A stretch of 64,000 nucleotides of DNA from Verrucomicrobiia bacterium (GCA_035946615.1 DASYZB010000105.1:1-64000), one strand, 5' to 3'; counted from the stretch's first letter, positions 20,067 to 30,821 are shown. Program-made: numbers and translations. Notes: generated from the sequence alone by a model not told the origin.

Positions 20067-20255
20067 CTACTCCTTGCGTCCCTTCCAAGGCTTGGAAGCG
20101 TAAAAGCGTTTGATCTTCCATTCCTTGTAGTACTCCCAACAAAAATAACCCACAACAACTGCCAAAATGGGCAGGAGGGCCAGAAGCAATTTTTTGCTCG
20201 AGCCCTTGAATTGGAACTGAGGGGCCAGCGCCGCTGCCAATAACAAGTTTTTCAT
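20067..20255 (-). CDS. Small single-pass membrane protein
   Basis: This 62-residue product starts MKNLLLAAAL and has a hydrophobic segment (about residues 25-42, LLLALLPILAVVVGYFCWEYY) followed by a highly basic tail (KEWKIKRFYASKPWKG). The frame continues upstream, but that part lies in repeat-like sequence, so ATG 20255 is preferred. The composition is that of a real small inner-membrane protein with a positive cytoplasmic tail. No family is recognised and no neighbour suggests a role. Confidence 0.5.
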   Translation of the reverse strand: MKNLLLAAALAPQFQFKGSSKKLLLALLPILAVVVGYFCWEYYKEWKIKRFYASKPWKGRKE

Positions 20256-20280
20256 GCCTTCTATCGCCAAAATCGTACGC

Positions 20281-20500
20281 TCAAAGGAAAAAGCCCTTCC
20301 CCAAGTGTGATGGGAAGCCATCCTTGTCCCGCCGCTGCGGAACAATGCTGAAACGTTTAACAGGCGCCTGGAACACGTCAAGCCGAAAAGGCCAGGCGCA
20401 TCTTTGCGTACCGGTCCTGCGAAGCGTCGTGGACTGCGCCAATCCTCCACCACTTTTAGGGGGTGAATTTCTGCTGGAGGTTTGAACCCTGGGGGGTGGG
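20281..20500. repeat. Dispersed verrucomicrobial repeat-like block
   Basis: The stretch has no credible gene. On the minus strand two frames read like the repeat peptides often mis-annotated in Verrucomicrobia (GGGLAQSTTLRR and VEDWRSPRRFAG), suggesting a member of a dispersed palindromic repeat family. The block TTTTAGGGGGTGAATTTCTG marks its right part. Copy number cannot be checked here. Confidence 0.4.
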
Positions 20501-20563
20501 TCTGTCACATTTTCTTGATTTACTAGTGAGATGTGTTATGCTTTTTTTCCCAAAGGGAAACCT

Positions 20564-21397
20564 ATGCGTTATCTGGCCAAGACGTGTCTCATCGGCAAGC
20601 CTGTTCCTCTTTTCAGGAAGCAAGGATGCCACAGTGTCCTTCACGCCTTCACGTTAATCGAACTGCTGGTCGTCATTGCCATCATTGCAATACTGGCGGC
20701 GTTGCTCTTGCCGGTCATTTCCAAGGCCAAAACAAAGGCCCAGGCTACCGCGTGCGTCAGCAAATTAAAACAGTGGGGATTGGCCTTTAAAATGTACGCG
20801 GATGATGCCGGGGACAAAGTCCCTGAGGAAGGGGATGTCGTGGTGCCGATCACCGATCGAATTAATGTGGATGCCTGGTACAACGCAATCCCGCCTACCA
20901 TGAAGCAGCCGCCCCTAACCAATCTCTACCTCGCCAATCCAATCGCTTCTCCGGTGCCCGCAAGCCAGTCGCTCTTTGCCTGTCCCACCTGCGCCCCGCC
21001 GGACCCCGCCAACGGCTTTGAGAACCCGCCGACTGTCAAAAAGGCATTCTTCATGTACGGCGAAAATGGACGCCTCTGCATTAACAAAGCCACCCGGCCA
21101 GGCGGTGTAGGCCAGACCAAAATCAGCCAGGTCCTGAAACCGGCCGAAACCATCCTCATCGGCGAAACCGACCCGAACTCTAAAGAGAACGACAATGTCG
21201 CCCAGTCTAATGTCACCAGCCAATACTCGGTGGCGCGCCACGATCAGCGCGGAAACATGGCCATGTGCGACGGCGGCGTGCGCAGCGGGCGGACCAATGA
21301 TTTTAAGTTCGACGCCACCGTATCGAACAACGCCAAATCCGAATGGGCGGTCGAGCGCAAATTCCACTGGTACCCCAGCCCGGATACGCCGAACTGA
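20564..21397 (+). CDS. Prepilin-like secreted protein with H-X9-DG motif
   Basis: The 277-residue product has the type II/IV prepilin N-terminal signature: a basic leader, then [20 protein letters not shown] (cleavage before F, with E at position +5). A globular pseudopilin-like domain follows. Near the C-terminus is a histidine followed by nine residues and DG ([12 protein letters not shown]), the H-X9-DG signature of the large paralogous family in Planctomycetes and Verrucomicrobia. These proteins are thought to be processed by a prepilin peptidase and exposed on the cell surface, but their role is unsettled. An upstream in-frame ATG exists at 20531; ATG 20564 is preferred because AAAGGGAAACCT precedes it. 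Confidence 0.82.
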   Translation: MRYLAKTCLIGKPVPLFRKQGCHSVLHAFTLIELLVVIAIIAILAALLLPVISKAKTKAQATACVSKLKQWGLAFKMYADDAGDKVPEEGDVVVPITDRINVDAWYNAIPPTMKQPPLTNLYLANPIASPVPASQSLFACPTCAPPDPANGFENPPTVKKAFFMYGENGRLCINKATRPGGVGQTKISQVLKPAETILIGETDPNSKENDNVAQSNVTSQYSVARHDQRGNMAMCDGGVRSGRTNDFKFDATVSNNAKSEWAVERKFHWYPSPDTPN

Positions 21398-21488
21398 AGC
21401 ACCGGCAACCGCTGGTGTAAGAGCCTGGAAGCGGCTTTCGGAATAGATTCGAGTTGGATATGAACACCTCATGCCGTAAGTTCCTGGC

Positions 21489-21938
21489 ATGAGCCAGAGC
21501 GCGACTTTATCCCAAGCGGGCCGGCAGGACAATGAGCCCCCCGAGCCGCTCGAAAATGGCGCGCATCTGAGCGCTGCCGAGTTCCTGCGCCGCTACGAGG
21601 GCATGCCGGAGGTGAGAAAGGCCGAATTGGTCAATGGCATCGTTTATATGGCATCGCCTGTGCGACACGATAGGCATGGAAAGCCCGATAGTTTGATCCA
21701 AACCTGGCTCGGCACCTATGCCATCGCCACTCCGGGGGTAGAGTCGTCAACTAACACCACCATACGTCTCGGTGTCGATGACGTACCCCAACCGGACGGT
21801 CTCCTGCGCATCGTAACCGAGCGGGGAGGCCAAACGCGCCTGGATGCGAAGGGTTATCTTCAAGGCGGGCCGGAACTGGTCGTCGAGGTTGCCGGCAGCA
21901 GTGACGAGGCCTTAGCGCATCGAAAAGGCACCGATTGA
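21489..21938 (+). pseudogene. Truncated Uma2-family (DUF820) endonuclease-like protein
   Basis: The 149-codon product matches the N-terminal two thirds of Uma2 proteins: SAAEFLRRYEGMP, AELVNGIVYMASPV, an RLGVDDVPQPDGLL segment with the catalytic-type aspartate, and GPELVVEVAGSS with the glutamate of the PD-ExK nuclease motif. In complete members VAGSS is followed by a lysine-containing helix and about 60 more residues (xxYRRxGVxEY). Here the sequence turns to SDEALAHRKGTD and stops, so the catalytic lysine segment is missing. The next gene begins inside its stop codon. I regard it as a 3'-deleted, probably inactive gene. Confidence 0.7.
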
Positions 21939-23449
21939 TCCCGCGCGCATTGCCTCTCCTTTTGTTGCTTTTCACCGGCTGCCTGGCTCGCGGAGCAGTC
22001 ATCAATGTCCAACCAGGAGACAATTATTCGAAGATCGAGGCGGCGCATCCAGGCGACCAGGTTCTCATTGCCCCGGGGTCTTACGCTTTCCGCGTCTATT
22101 TGACCCAGCAGGCCACCCCCACCAATCCCATTGTCATCCAGGCGCAGGACCCGGCCAACCCGCCAGTGTGGGACTTCGGAACCACCCTCGTTGAAAATGC
22201 CCCTGGCAGTTACACAGCGGGAGACCGTGGCCGGGGCGGATGGCAGTTCAGCGGGGCGAAGAATTACTCGATTTCAGGAATCGTTTTTCGCAATTGCCGC
22301 ACGGCATCGTTCAATTCCGCCGGCATCCGCTATTACTACGGCAGCACCAATATTTATGTGAAGGATTGTGTTTTCACACAGAATGACAACGGGATAACAG
22401 GCGGCAGCCAGGACAGCGCTTTGACGGTCGAATTTTGCGAGATTTACGCCAATGGTAACACCAATGCGAGCGCCAGTTCTCCCACCCATAACCTTTATAT
22501 CTATGGAGGGACATTCACGATGCGTTACTGCTACGTTCACGACAGCGTTCAGGCCGAGAATTTCCATATCCGCTCGCGAAACGTGACCCTCGAGTATAAC
22601 TGGTTCGCCCGGGCAAAGAATTACGAGGGCGATTTGATGACCGACGATGATTTTACCGGCGCGGGTCCTTACAGCCAGGCGATGACCCTGCGTGGCAATG
22701 TCATCCTCCAGGCGGCGGCGCCGAGCAATCATGGCCAGGTCATCGCCCTCTACAACGACAATAGCAGTGTCACAAACCTGACTCTTTCTTTGCGGGCCGC
22801 GTACAACACATTCATCGGCAACGGCGGCAACGCCGCCTTCGTTCACTTGTCCAATGCCGACAAAACCCGGATGAATGTGGAGGAGTCCGACAATATCCTT
22901 TTCGGCACAACCCAGCCGTATTTGATTGAGAACGCCGGCTTCGCTTCACTATCAGGCCAGAACAATTGGCTGCAGACCAACGCGGCGCCCGGGATGTTAA
23001 GCGGTTCCATTCAATCCGCCGCGCCCGGATTTCGCAACGCGGCAACGAAGGACTACACCCTGAGCACACGAAGCGCCTGCATCGGCGCGGCCAGCCCCTC
23101 GGTGTATGGCCTGCCCGGCAAAGAGTACTTTCGCAACGAGATTACCAATCGTTTTTGGCGGATTCGCTCAGCCGCTCGGGATCTGGGCTCGTTCGAAAGC
23201 ACCAGCACCAGCAGCCCCATCGGGCCCTACGATCCGGTTCCGCGGCCGATGCTGGCTGCCTCGGTCACGGGCTCCAATGTCGTGTTGAACTGGCCGTTGT
23301 TTGCGCAGGATTTTCAATTGGACCAGTCCAGCTCGATCAGTCCAGCGGGGTGGGCGCCCTCCGGTCTTGCTCTCAGCACCAACGCAACCGGAGTGAGCGT
23401 TATCGTGGTTGCTCCCAGCGAATCCCAGTTTTTCCGGCTGCAGAAGTAA
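21935..23449 (+). CDS. Secreted right-handed parallel beta-helix protein
   Basis: The 504-residue product has a signal peptide (ALPLLLLLFTGCLARG) and then a pectate-lyase-like parallel beta-helix. It opens with VQPGDNYSKIEAAHPGDQVLIAPGSY, typical for this fold, followed by many short repeats of the form ISGIVFRNCR, VKDCVFTQND, VEFCEIYANG and YCYVHDS. Such proteins bind or cleave polysaccharides; no catalytic set can be assigned confidently. A C-terminal module with VVLNWP and SPAGW resembles the verrucomicrobial tail domain. The start is odd: the only nearby start codon is TTG 21935, which overlaps the stop of the truncated Uma2 gene. The original start may have been lost in the same rearrangement. 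Confidence 0.72.
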   Translation: MIPRALPLLLLLFTGCLARGAVINVQPGDNYSKIEAAHPGDQVLIAPGSYAFRVYLTQQATPTNPIVIQAQDPANPPVWDFGTTLVENAPGSYTAGDRGRGGWQFSGAKNYSISGIVFRNCRTASFNSAGIRYYYGSTNIYVKDCVFTQNDNGITGGSQDSALTVEFCEIYANGNTNASASSPTHNLYIYGGTFTMRYCYVHDSVQAENFHIRSRNVTLEYNWFARAKNYEGDLMTDDDFTGAGPYSQAMTLRGNVILQAAAPSNHGQVIALYNDNSSVTNLTLSLRAAYNTFIGNGGNAAFVHLSNADKTRMNVEESDNILFGTTQPYLIENAGFASLSGQNNWLQTNAAPGMLSGSIQSAAPGFRNAATKDYTLSTRSACIGAASPSVYGLPGKEYFRNEITNRFWRIRSAARDLGSFESTSTSSPIGPYDPVPRPMLAASVTGSNVVLNWPLFAQDFQLDQSSSISPAGWAPSGLALSTNATGVSVIVVAPSESQFFRLQK

Positions 23450-23595
23450 CACCCTTTATTCAAACAATTATTTGCGCTTGAAAAGCCTCGGCGATACCAC
23501 CGGTGCGGTGCCAATCCGAATCACTTCTGCCTCGCCGAAGACGAAGGTCCTATGGTAGTTTTTCGGCGCCCCAGTTCCCGGGATCCCGGGATTAA

Positions 23596-25797
23596 TTGAA
23601 GACACACTGCGCGCCCTTATTGAGCCGAGCCGCAAAAAGCGGAACGGCCCTGTTGTGCATGGTTGCGGCCTGCTCCCCTATCCCCCAAACACCTGCCAAT
23701 GACACACCCTGGGCGCCGGCTGAAGGACCCAAGTTAGCCTACCCCTCCGCCAGAAAGGACAGTGCTGTGGACGATTACCATGGCGTAAAGGTTGCCGATC
23801 CGTATCGCTGGCTCGAGCAGTTAGATTCGTCTGAAACGCGCGCCTGGGTGGCCGCCGAAGCCAAGCTCACCGATTCTTATTTGCGCCGAATGCCTGCTCG
23901 CGCGGAGCTCAAGCAACGGTTGACAACGTTGCTGAATTTCGAGAAGTATGGAATCCCCTTTCAAAAAGCCGGACGTTATTTTTACACGTATAACCGCGGC
24001 CTTCAGGAGCAAAGCCCGCTCTATTCGGCCGATGGCCTGACCGGCGCCCCAAAGAAGGTGCTCGATCCGAACCTTCTTTCTACCAATGGCAGCCTCGCTG
24101 TGGTGGGCTACGTCGCCAGCCACGATGGCACTCTCCTGGCTTACGGCGTTTCACAGGGCGGCTCAGATTGGACGGATTGGCGAATCCGCGACCTGCCCAG
24201 CGGCAAGGACTTGCCCGACGTGGTGCGTTGGACCAAATATTACTGGCCGGCCTTTTCCCTGGATGGCAAGGGCCTGTACTACAGCGCGTTTCCGGCCCCG
24301 CAGCCGGGTCAGGAACTCAGCGCGCGCGATTTGAATGATGCCGTTTATTACCACGCCTTGGGCACGCCGGCTGCGTCGGACCGGAAAATTTATGAGCGCC
24401 CAGACCATCCGGATTGGCAATTCGACCCGCGCCTGACGCCCGATGGCCGCTTCCTGGTGCTCCTGGCGGGAGAAGGCGAGGTCGGAGATAAGGGGCTGGA
24501 GAGTATTTACGTCGCGGAAATCAGTTCGACCAACTCCGATGTGACGCCGCTGGTTGAGGGTTTTAACGCCGGTTATTTCTACGCCGGTTATGATGAGGGT
24601 CTGCTCAATTTCCAAACAACACTTGATGCCCCGCGCGGGCGGGTCATCGCTATCGAGCCAAAAGCCGCGGACCGGTCCTCGTGGAAGGAAATTGTACCAC
24701 AGGGTCCCGATTCGATGGACTTGGCCTATGGCAGCGTGACGCTGGTGAATCACGAACTGATTGTCCGCACTCTGCACGATGCGCATAGCCGAGTGACAAT
24801 CTACGGTCTCGATGGGCGCTTGCGGCGCGAGGTCGGACTCCCGGGTTTGGGGGCGGCTTCGGGTTTTGCTGGCGAGCCTGAGGACAACGAGACGTTTTAT
24901 CTCTACAGCGATTTAGTTACGCCGCCTACTATCTTCCGGCTCGATCTGCAGACTAGCGTGAGCACGGTTTATCGGGCGCCCAAAGTGGCGTTCGACCTGG
25001 CGCAACTCGAGATGAAACAGGTCTTTTATCCGGCGAAGGACGGCACACGCATCCCGATGTACGTCGTCTCGAAAAAGGGACTAAAACGCAATGGCTCCAA
25101 CCCCACTCTGCTCTATGGCTATGGCGGATTCGGCATTTCCATCCTGCCCACCTTTAACCCCGCCCGCATGGCCTGGCTTGAGCGCGGCGGGGTCTTTGCG
25201 ATTGGCAATATCCGCGGTGGAGGGGAGTACGGCGAATCCTGGCACAAGCAAGGCACCCGCGAGCATAAGCAGACGGTCTTCGACGACTTCATCGCCGGAG
25301 CCGAATGGCTCATTGCCCAGCGCTACACCTCGACGCCGCGCCTGGCGATCATGGGCGGGTCGAATGGCGGCCTGCTGGTCGGCGCCTGCGTGACACAGCG
25401 GCCAGACCTTTTCGGCGCCGCCCTGGCCTACGTTGGCGTCATGGATATGCTGCGGTTCAATCAATTCGGCCAAGGCGCAGGCTGGGAAGGCGATTTTGGC
25501 TCGCCGCAAAACCCGCAGGATTTCAAAGCACTTTATGCGTACTCACCTTACCACAATGTGCGGCCCGGGGCTCGTTACCCAGCCACAATGATCTTCACAG
25601 GCGACCATGATACCCGCGTCATGCCCGCTCATTCGTTTAAGTTTGCGGCAGCCTTGCAAGCCGCCCAGGCCGGACCCGCGCCCATCCTCCTCCACGTCGA
25701 GTTGTCGGCCGGCCATGGCGGCGGGCCCACCACCAGCCAGCACATCGACGAGACGGCGGATGCGTATGCGTTCCTGCTGCGGAACCTGATGCATTGA
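23596..25797 (+). CDS. Prolyl oligopeptidase family (S9A) serine peptidase, exported
   Basis: The 733-residue enzyme cleaves short proline-containing peptides. The N-terminal seven-bladed propeller starts with DPYRWLEQLDS and the C-terminal alpha/beta-hydrolase domain carries the triad S589 (GGSNGG), D672 (HDTRVMPAHS) and H707 (SAGHGGG). A leader ending in LCMVAACS has the look of a lipoprotein signal, so the protein is probably periplasmic or membrane-tethered. The frame opens just after a stop, so TTG 23596 is the earliest start and also provides the signal peptide. Length is normal for the family. No operon partner is evident. Confidence 0.9.
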   Translation: MKTHCAPLLSRAAKSGTALLCMVAACSPIPQTPANDTPWAPAEGPKLAYPSARKDSAVDDYHGVKVADPYRWLEQLDSSETRAWVAAEAKLTDSYLRRMPARAELKQRLTTLLNFEKYGIPFQKAGRYFYTYNRGLQEQSPLYSADGLTGAPKKVLDPNLLSTNGSLAVVGYVASHDGTLLAYGVSQGGSDWTDWRIRDLPSGKDLPDVVRWTKYYWPAFSLDGKGLYYSAFPAPQPGQELSARDLNDAVYYHALGTPAASDRKIYERPDHPDWQFDPRLTPDGRFLVLLAGEGEVGDKGLESIYVAEISSTNSDVTPLVEGFNAGYFYAGYDEGLLNFQTTLDAPRGRVIAIEPKAADRSSWKEIVPQGPDSMDLAYGSVTLVNHELIVRTLHDAHSRVTIYGLDGRLRREVGLPGLGAASGFAGEPEDNETFYLYSDLVTPPTIFRLDLQTSVSTVYRAPKVAFDLAQLEMKQVFYPAKDGTRIPMYVVSKKGLKRNGSNPTLLYGYGGFGISILPTFNPARMAWLERGGVFAIGNIRGGGEYGESWHKQGTREHKQTVFDDFIAGAEWLIAQRYTSTPRLAIMGGSNGGLLVGACVTQRPDLFGAALAYVGVMDMLRFNQFGQGAGWEGDFGSPQNPQDFKALYAYSPYHNVRPGARYPATMIFTGDHDTRVMPAHSFKFAAALQAAQAGPAPILLHVELSAGHGGGPTTSQHIDETADAYAFLLRNLMH

Positions 25798-25867
25798 GAG
25801 TTGCGCCTTTTGCCGAAGCGCTTGCAACAGGCTGTTGAATGGTGTTCATTCTATTGTCTAAACTCGA

Positions 25868-28426
25868 ATGACACGATTCCAGCCAGTGCGGCTTGCCTCC
25901 TCCATCGTTCTTTTCTTTGCCTTCATGCTGCGGGGGCAGACCGTTCCGAAGGACGTTCGCGCCTTTGTTGAGTCGCATTGCGTGGAATGCCACGACCCGG
26001 ACCTCAAAAAAGGCGGGCTGGACCTCAGCGCCCTGAGTTTCACCCTCAATGACCCGGCCACTTTTGCGAAGTGGGTGAAAGTGCATGATAAGGTAAGCCT
26101 TGGAGAAATGCCTCCCAGGAAGAAGCCCCGACCGGCTTTCGCGGAGCTGAAGGGGTTTACCAATGTATTGGCGTCGGCGCTGCTGGCAGCCGACCGTCAG
26201 CGCATCGCGAGAGAGGGCAGGGCCACCCAGCGGCGTCTCAACCGCTACGAATACGAGGATACCCTGCGGGATTTGTTGTCGCTGCCGTATCTTGAAGTGA
26301 AATCATTTCTGCCCGAGGACAGTGAGGCCTTCGGATTCAACAAAGTCGGCGATGCCCTGGATGTTTCGCACGTCCAAATGGCGCGTTATTTGAGCGCGGC
26401 CGAGTTTGCCTTGCGGTCTGCCATGGCGCCGCAAGCCACCTTGCCGCAAACCACAACGAACCGTTATTACACGTGGGACCAGGGGGCATTTTTTGGCGCC
26501 ATCAAGCTCGAAGGCCCCTTGAACAGGAGGACATTCCCGCTGGTGGGTTACGAATTGCAAACGAATTTAATGGCGATGAAGTCTCCTGAGCGGGGAGCGC
26601 CTGACCCGCAACGGCGCGAGCAGGAGGCCCTGGCCGTTGTGGTCAGCACTTATGAACCGACCGAGATTCGCTTCAACAGATTTCGCGCGCCGGTTTCGGG
26701 CAAATACCGGCTCAGATTCTGCGCGTACAGCATTTGGATGGACCCGCAGTACAAGGCAGCCTCCCCTGGGCGCCGCCCCGAGCCGGTAACAATTTACGCC
26801 GATACCCCGCCGCGCCTGTTGCGAGAATTAGGCAGCTTCGATGTGGACCCTGAGCCCGCAACACGCGAGCTGGAGGTCTATTTATTAGCCGGCGAAACCA
26901 TCCGGCCCGATGCCGCCCGTTTTTTTCGATCGCGTCCGCCGGATTTTCAGAACCCGCTGGCCGGCCCGGATGGGATGCCCGGGCTGGCGTTCCGTTGGAT
27001 GGAAGTCGAAGGGCCGCTCATCGAGCAATGGCCGCCGGCTGGTCATCGGCTAATGTTTGGCGATTTGCCGATGAAAGATCGCGTCGCGCCTTCTGGAGGC
27101 GGGCGCCGCAGGGCCAACGGCACCGTCGAGGTTATCTCAAAGAATCCGCAGAGCGATGCCGAGCGGCTCTTGCGGGGGTTTATGCAAGCGGCTTATCGCA
27201 GGCCAGTCCAGGAGCAAGACGTGAAGCTTTTTCTGTCGGTTATCCACTATGCGCTGCAATCGGGCCAGAGCTTCACCGAATCGATGCTTGCCGGTTACAC
27301 CGCCGTTTTGAGTTCTCCGGATTTTCTGTACTTCAGTCAAAAGCCGGGGCGGCTGGATGATCTGGCGCTGGCCGAGCGGCTTTCTTATTTCCTGTGGAAT
27401 TCAGATCCGGACCTCGAATTGCGCCGGCTGGCTGAGAGCCGGCAGTTGCATCGGCCCAAAGTGCTTCGGGAGGAGACGGACCGGCTGCTGAACGACCCGC
27501 GCTCCTTCCGGTTCGTGGAGGCCTTCCTGGATTACTGGCTCGACCTGCGATTCATCGAGGGGGTTGCACCCGATGCCGAACTTTACCCGGAATATCAATT
27601 GGACGATTTACTGGTCGAGTCGATGATCGGCGAGACGCAACTGTTCTTTAGCGAGTTGGTGAAACGCAACCTTGGCGTAACCAATATCGTCGCTTCGGAT
27701 TTTGCAGTGCTCAACGAGCGGCTGGCCCGGCACTACGGCATTAACGGCATCGAGGGAGTGGCGCTGCGGCGTGTGCCATTGCCGAAAGGATGTGTGCGGG
27801 GCGGTCTGCTGACGCAAGCCAGCGTGCTAAAGGTGACGGCTAATGGCACGACGACTTCACCGGTTAAGCGCGGCGCCTGGATTATGTCCCGGATTTTAGG
27901 CGAACCGCCGCCGCCGCCGCCGCCCGGGGTGCCGGCCCTCGAACCCGATACTCGCGGCGCCACCACCATCCGTGAGCAATTGGCCAAACATCGCTCTCAG
28001 GAAACGTGCGCCGCATGCCACCGAAACTTCGACCCGCCCGGATTCGCCCTGGAAAGCTTCGATGTCATGGGCGGCTGGCGCGAACGCTACCGGGCCATCG
28101 GCGGAGGCGAGCCGGTCAAGGGCATCGGGCATAATGGACTGCGTTTTCATTTCGGATTGGGGCCGGCTGTGGACCCGAGTGGTGAGTTGCCGGATGGCCG
28201 GAAGTTCCAAGACGTCGTGCAACTCAAGCAGGAATTGCTTCAGAACCGGCAGCTATTGGCCCGCAATATGGCGCAGCAATTGGCAATTTATGCTACCGGG
28301 GCTGGCATCCAGTTCTCGGACCGCCCGCAGATTGCCAGGATGTTGCAGCATACCCTGGCCGGAGGATACGGTGTGCGGAGCCTGATCCATGAAATCGTCC
28401 AGAGCGATCTCTTCTTAAATAAATGA
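25868..28426 (+). CDS. DUF1592-family protein with planctomycete-type cytochrome c domain
   Basis: The 852-residue exported protein has a signal peptide and an N-terminal CVECHD motif (CxxCH) of the planctomycete cytochrome c type. The successive domains DUF1587 ([16 protein letters not shown]), DUF1592 ([20 protein letters not shown]), DUF1588 (second [16 protein letters not shown]) and DUF1585 at the C-terminus follow. These proteins are massively expanded in Planctomycetes and Verrucomicrobia. They are nearly always paired with a DUF1552 gene, as here, 16 bases downstream. Roles in periplasmic redox chemistry or polysaccharide metabolism have been proposed but not settled. Confidence 0.9.
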   Translation: MTRFQPVRLASSIVLFFAFMLRGQTVPKDVRAFVESHCVECHDPDLKKGGLDLSALSFTLNDPATFAKWVKVHDKVSLGEMPPRKKPRPAFAELKGFTNVLASALLAADRQRIAREGRATQRRLNRYEYEDTLRDLLSLPYLEVKSFLPEDSEAFGFNKVGDALDVSHVQMARYLSAAEFALRSAMAPQATLPQTTTNRYYTWDQGAFFGAIKLEGPLNRRTFPLVGYELQTNLMAMKSPERGAPDPQRREQEALAVVVSTYEPTEIRFNRFRAPVSGKYRLRFCAYSIWMDPQYKAASPGRRPEPVTIYADTPPRLLRELGSFDVDPEPATRELEVYLLAGETIRPDAARFFRSRPPDFQNPLAGPDGMPGLAFRWMEVEGPLIEQWPPAGHRLMFGDLPMKDRVAPSGGGRRRANGTVEVISKNPQSDAERLLRGFMQAAYRRPVQEQDVKLFLSVIHYALQSGQSFTESMLAGYTAVLSSPDFLYFSQKPGRLDDLALAERLSYFLWNSDPDLELRRLAESRQLHRPKVLREETDRLLNDPRSFRFVEAFLDYWLDLRFIEGVAPDAELYPEYQLDDLLVESMIGETQLFFSELVKRNLGVTNIVASDFAVLNERLARHYGINGIEGVALRRVPLPKGCVRGGLLTQASVLKVTANGTTTSPVKRGAWIMSRILGEPPPPPPPGVPALEPDTRGATTIREQLAKHRSQETCAACHRNFDPPGFALESFDVMGGWRERYRAIGGGEPVKGIGHNGLRFHFGLGPAVDPSGELPDGRKFQDVVQLKQELLQNRQLLARNMAQQLAIYATGAGIQFSDRPQIARMLQHTLAGGYGVRSLIHEIVQSDLFLNK

Positions 28427-28442
28427 CCCGAACCAGACGTCT

Positions 28443-29792
28443 ATGAAAGAGCAAGCAACCAAACGGACCATGAACAGCCCTTTTGTTTCAACGCAAGGCG
28501 CCCTCTCGCGGCGGCGCTTTCTCAGAGGAACCGGCATCATGCTGGCGCTGCCTCTGCTGGACGCGATGCTTCCCGCTTTCGCTTCTGCGCCGGCAGCGGC
28601 GGACGGCCCGGGGGCCAAGCCGCGTCGAATGCTTGCCATCTGCAACAATTTGGGCCTGCTGCCCACCGAGTTTTTTCCCAAAGACCCAGGAAGGGATTAC
28701 AAACTCTCGCCATACCTTGAGTTGCTGTCCGAGTACCGGAATGATTTTACAGTATTCAGCGGAGTCTCACACCCGGACGTGGACGGGGGGCATCCTGCCG
28801 ACAACTGTTTTCTAACAGCGGCGCCGCACCCGGGGCGGGGCGGGTTTCGCAATACGATTTCGCTGGACCAATTCATCGCTGAGCGCATCGGGCATCTGAC
28901 CCGGTTCCCCTCGCTCAATTTGGGCGTCAACGTGCAGCAGGGCGCCCGCAGCCTGGCGTGGACCAGCTCCGGAGTGCTCATTCCCTGTGAAGAAAAAGCC
29001 TCTGACGTGTTCAAACGAATGTTCATCCAAGGAACAAAGGATGAAACGGACGCCCAGGTGCGCCGGTTGGAATTAGGCCAAAGCATCCTGGATGCGGTGG
29101 CGGACCAGGCAAAGGCCCTGCAGCGGGATGTGGGGGCGCGCGACCGCGACCGGCTCGACCAGTATTTCACCAGCGTGCGCGAATTGGAGAAACGCATGAG
29201 CATGTCGCGGGAGTGGGAGCACAGGCCCAAACCCAAGGTGAATGTGCCTGTGCCGCTGGACCCTGAAAGCCCTCGAGAGTACATGGAGAAAGTTAAGCTG
29301 ATGTATGACATGGCGCGGCTTGGCTTTGAAACGGATTCGACCCGGTCGGTGGCCCTTTTGCTCGATAGCGTCAACTCGCCGGCCATCGAGATTGAGGACA
29401 TAAAAATTACCGATGGCTACCATAACCTGTCTCATCACGGCAGGTCCGAGGCGAAACTCGCCCAACTCAAGGCCATTGACCATTGGCACATGAAGCTGCT
29501 GGGGAATTTGTTCGGAGAATTAAAAGCTGCGCATGAGGAGGATGAAACCCTGCTGGATCGGACGATGATTCTTTATGGGACAAATCTGGGCAACGCCGAC
29601 ACCCATGTGACCACCAACCTGCCCACTATCTTTGCCGGTGGCGGGTTCAAACATGGCCAGCACCTCATGTTCGACACAGACCATAATTACCCGCTCCCGA
29701 ACCTGTTCGTTTCGATGCTCCAGCGAATGGAGTTGGAAGTGGATAAATTTGCCTCCGCTACCGGAACGATGCGCGGGTTGGAAACGGCCTAA
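28443..29792 (+). CDS. DUF1552-family Tat-exported protein
   Basis: The 449-residue protein starts with a twin-arginine signal ([10 protein letters not shown], residues 22-31, then a hydrophobic run). The rest matches DUF1552 architecture with motifs [25 protein letters not shown] and a late [11 protein letters not shown] block. DUF1552 proteins resemble alkaline-phosphatase-like or sulfatase-like folds and may bind metal, but their reaction is unknown. Export in folded form through Tat fits a cofactor-containing partner of the DUF1592 cytochrome just upstream, with which it forms an operon. Confidence 0.9.
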   Translation: MKEQATKRTMNSPFVSTQGALSRRRFLRGTGIMLALPLLDAMLPAFASAPAAADGPGAKPRRMLAICNNLGLLPTEFFPKDPGRDYKLSPYLELLSEYRNDFTVFSGVSHPDVDGGHPADNCFLTAAPHPGRGGFRNTISLDQFIAERIGHLTRFPSLNLGVNVQQGARSLAWTSSGVLIPCEEKASDVFKRMFIQGTKDETDAQVRRLELGQSILDAVADQAKALQRDVGARDRDRLDQYFTSVRELEKRMSMSREWEHRPKPKVNVPVPLDPESPREYMEKVKLMYDMARLGFETDSTRSVALLLDSVNSPAIEIEDIKITDGYHNLSHHGRSEAKLAQLKAIDHWHMKLLGNLFGELKAAHEEDETLLDRTMILYGTNLGNADTHVTTNLPTIFAGGGFKHGQHLMFDTDHNYPLPNLFVSMLQRMELEVDKFASATGTMRGLETA

Positions 29793-29970
29793 GCGGGGTT
29801 GCAATAGCATCCCAGCCATCTTTGGCATCATCGACCATCTGGCCGTGCCGTTGCTCGCAACTCGCGCCGAACAATTCGATTTTGACCAGCAGCCTTCCCA
29901 GTCGATGCTGGTTGTCTCGCACCCGGTTTCGCAGCTTTTCGATTTCCTTGCCTGTCTTGCTCCAAGTCAT
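29758..29970 (-). CDS. Small coiled-coil-like hypothetical protein
   Basis: The 70-residue product begins [17 protein letters not shown] and is largely charged and helical through residue 35, then shows [15 protein letters not shown]. The main support is an excellent ribosome binding site: AAGGAGGG, four to five bases before the ATG at 29970. Its 3' end overlaps the last 35 bases of the convergent DUF1552 gene. No family is recognised. It could be a small regulator or a chance frame, but the ribosome binding site argues for translation. Upstream, 29971-30170 holds no other gene that I can support. Confidence 0.45.
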   Translation of the reverse strand: MTWSKTGKEIEKLRNRVRDNQHRLGRLLVKIELFGASCEQRHGQMVDDAKDGWDAIATPLRPFPTRASFR

Positions 29971-30170
29971 ACGTCCCTCCTTGCAGCAAACTCACATTCC
30001 CAAAGGATTCCTCTCCTGCTACGCCAACCTCGCACCCGTTGTTCTCCGTGCAACCCAGGAATTTCCCGGTCGCAGCAAGATTCCCGCCTTCAGGTTTCAA
30101 CCCGCACCTAAATGGCATTTTTCAGAATTGACGAATAGGGCTGTCTGAATACCGTTAGCTGGATAATCCC

Positions 30171-30813
30171 ATGAGCCGGCGCTCTAAACTCAGACATTCC
30201 GAGGGAGCAGAGTTGGCGTGGCTTTCCGGTCCTATTGCCGGCACCAGTGGCAGGGCATTCCCAGCCGAATCGCGCTGGGACAGTCAGCGTGGCGCTTTGG
30301 CCATCTGCATCTTTCTGGCTTTGGCGATCTGGGCTGTTTTCGGCCAGACCCTTTACTACGGTTTTGTCAACTACGACGATGGTGTTTGTGTTTACGATAA
30401 TCCAGCCACACCCGGGGGCTGACAGACCGGCGAGAATTGCCACCGCTGCGGCCCACCTTCAAACGGCCTATTGGAAAGACAGTGTTTCCCTGTGGACACA
30501 CTGCCTGGCTTGCACCCCGGGAGATTATGTGGCCCACAACAATTTAGGAATCGCTCTGGTCTTGCAGGGAAGGCGGGAGGAAGCCATTCATAATTTTGAG
30601 CGGGCGCTGGAGATCAAACCGGACGATAGCGAAGCCCACAACAATTCAGGCGTCGCTCTGGCCTCCCAGGGGAAGATGGAAGAAGCCATTCATCAGTTTG
30701 AACGGGCGCTTGAGCTCAAAGCAGATAACAGCGAGGCCCGCACCAATCTGGGCCGCGCGCTGGCTGCTCGGGGCGCATCAGACAAGCCATCCCCCAGTTC
30801 ACAGGAGCCTTGA
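30171..30813 (+). pseudogene. TPR membrane protein gene with its middle deleted
   Basis: The left part (30171-30422) encodes the N-terminus of a verrucomicrobial TPR/O-GlcNAc-transferase-like membrane protein: a hydrophobic segment ending WAVFGQTLYYGFVNYDDG, then VCVYDNPATPGG and a stop. The right part, in another frame (about 30455-30813), carries the C-terminal part of the same kind of protein: TAYWKDSVSLWTHCLACTPG followed by TPR units (AHNNLGIALVLQGRREEAI, FERALEIKPDDSEAHNN and one more). In intact relatives these are separated by several hundred residues of membrane helices. The gene therefore suffered a large internal deletion plus a frame change near 30412-30430. Confidence 0.7.
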
Positions 30814-30821
30814 ATCCGACA

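Noticed and set aside
20281-20508. Minus-strand 75-codon frame
   Set aside because: Reads as a known kind of dispersed-repeat translation rather than a gene.
27905-27930. CCG triplet run as a microsatellite
   Set aside because: It encodes the proline run normally found in the DUF1592/DUF1588 linker, so it is ordinary coding sequence.
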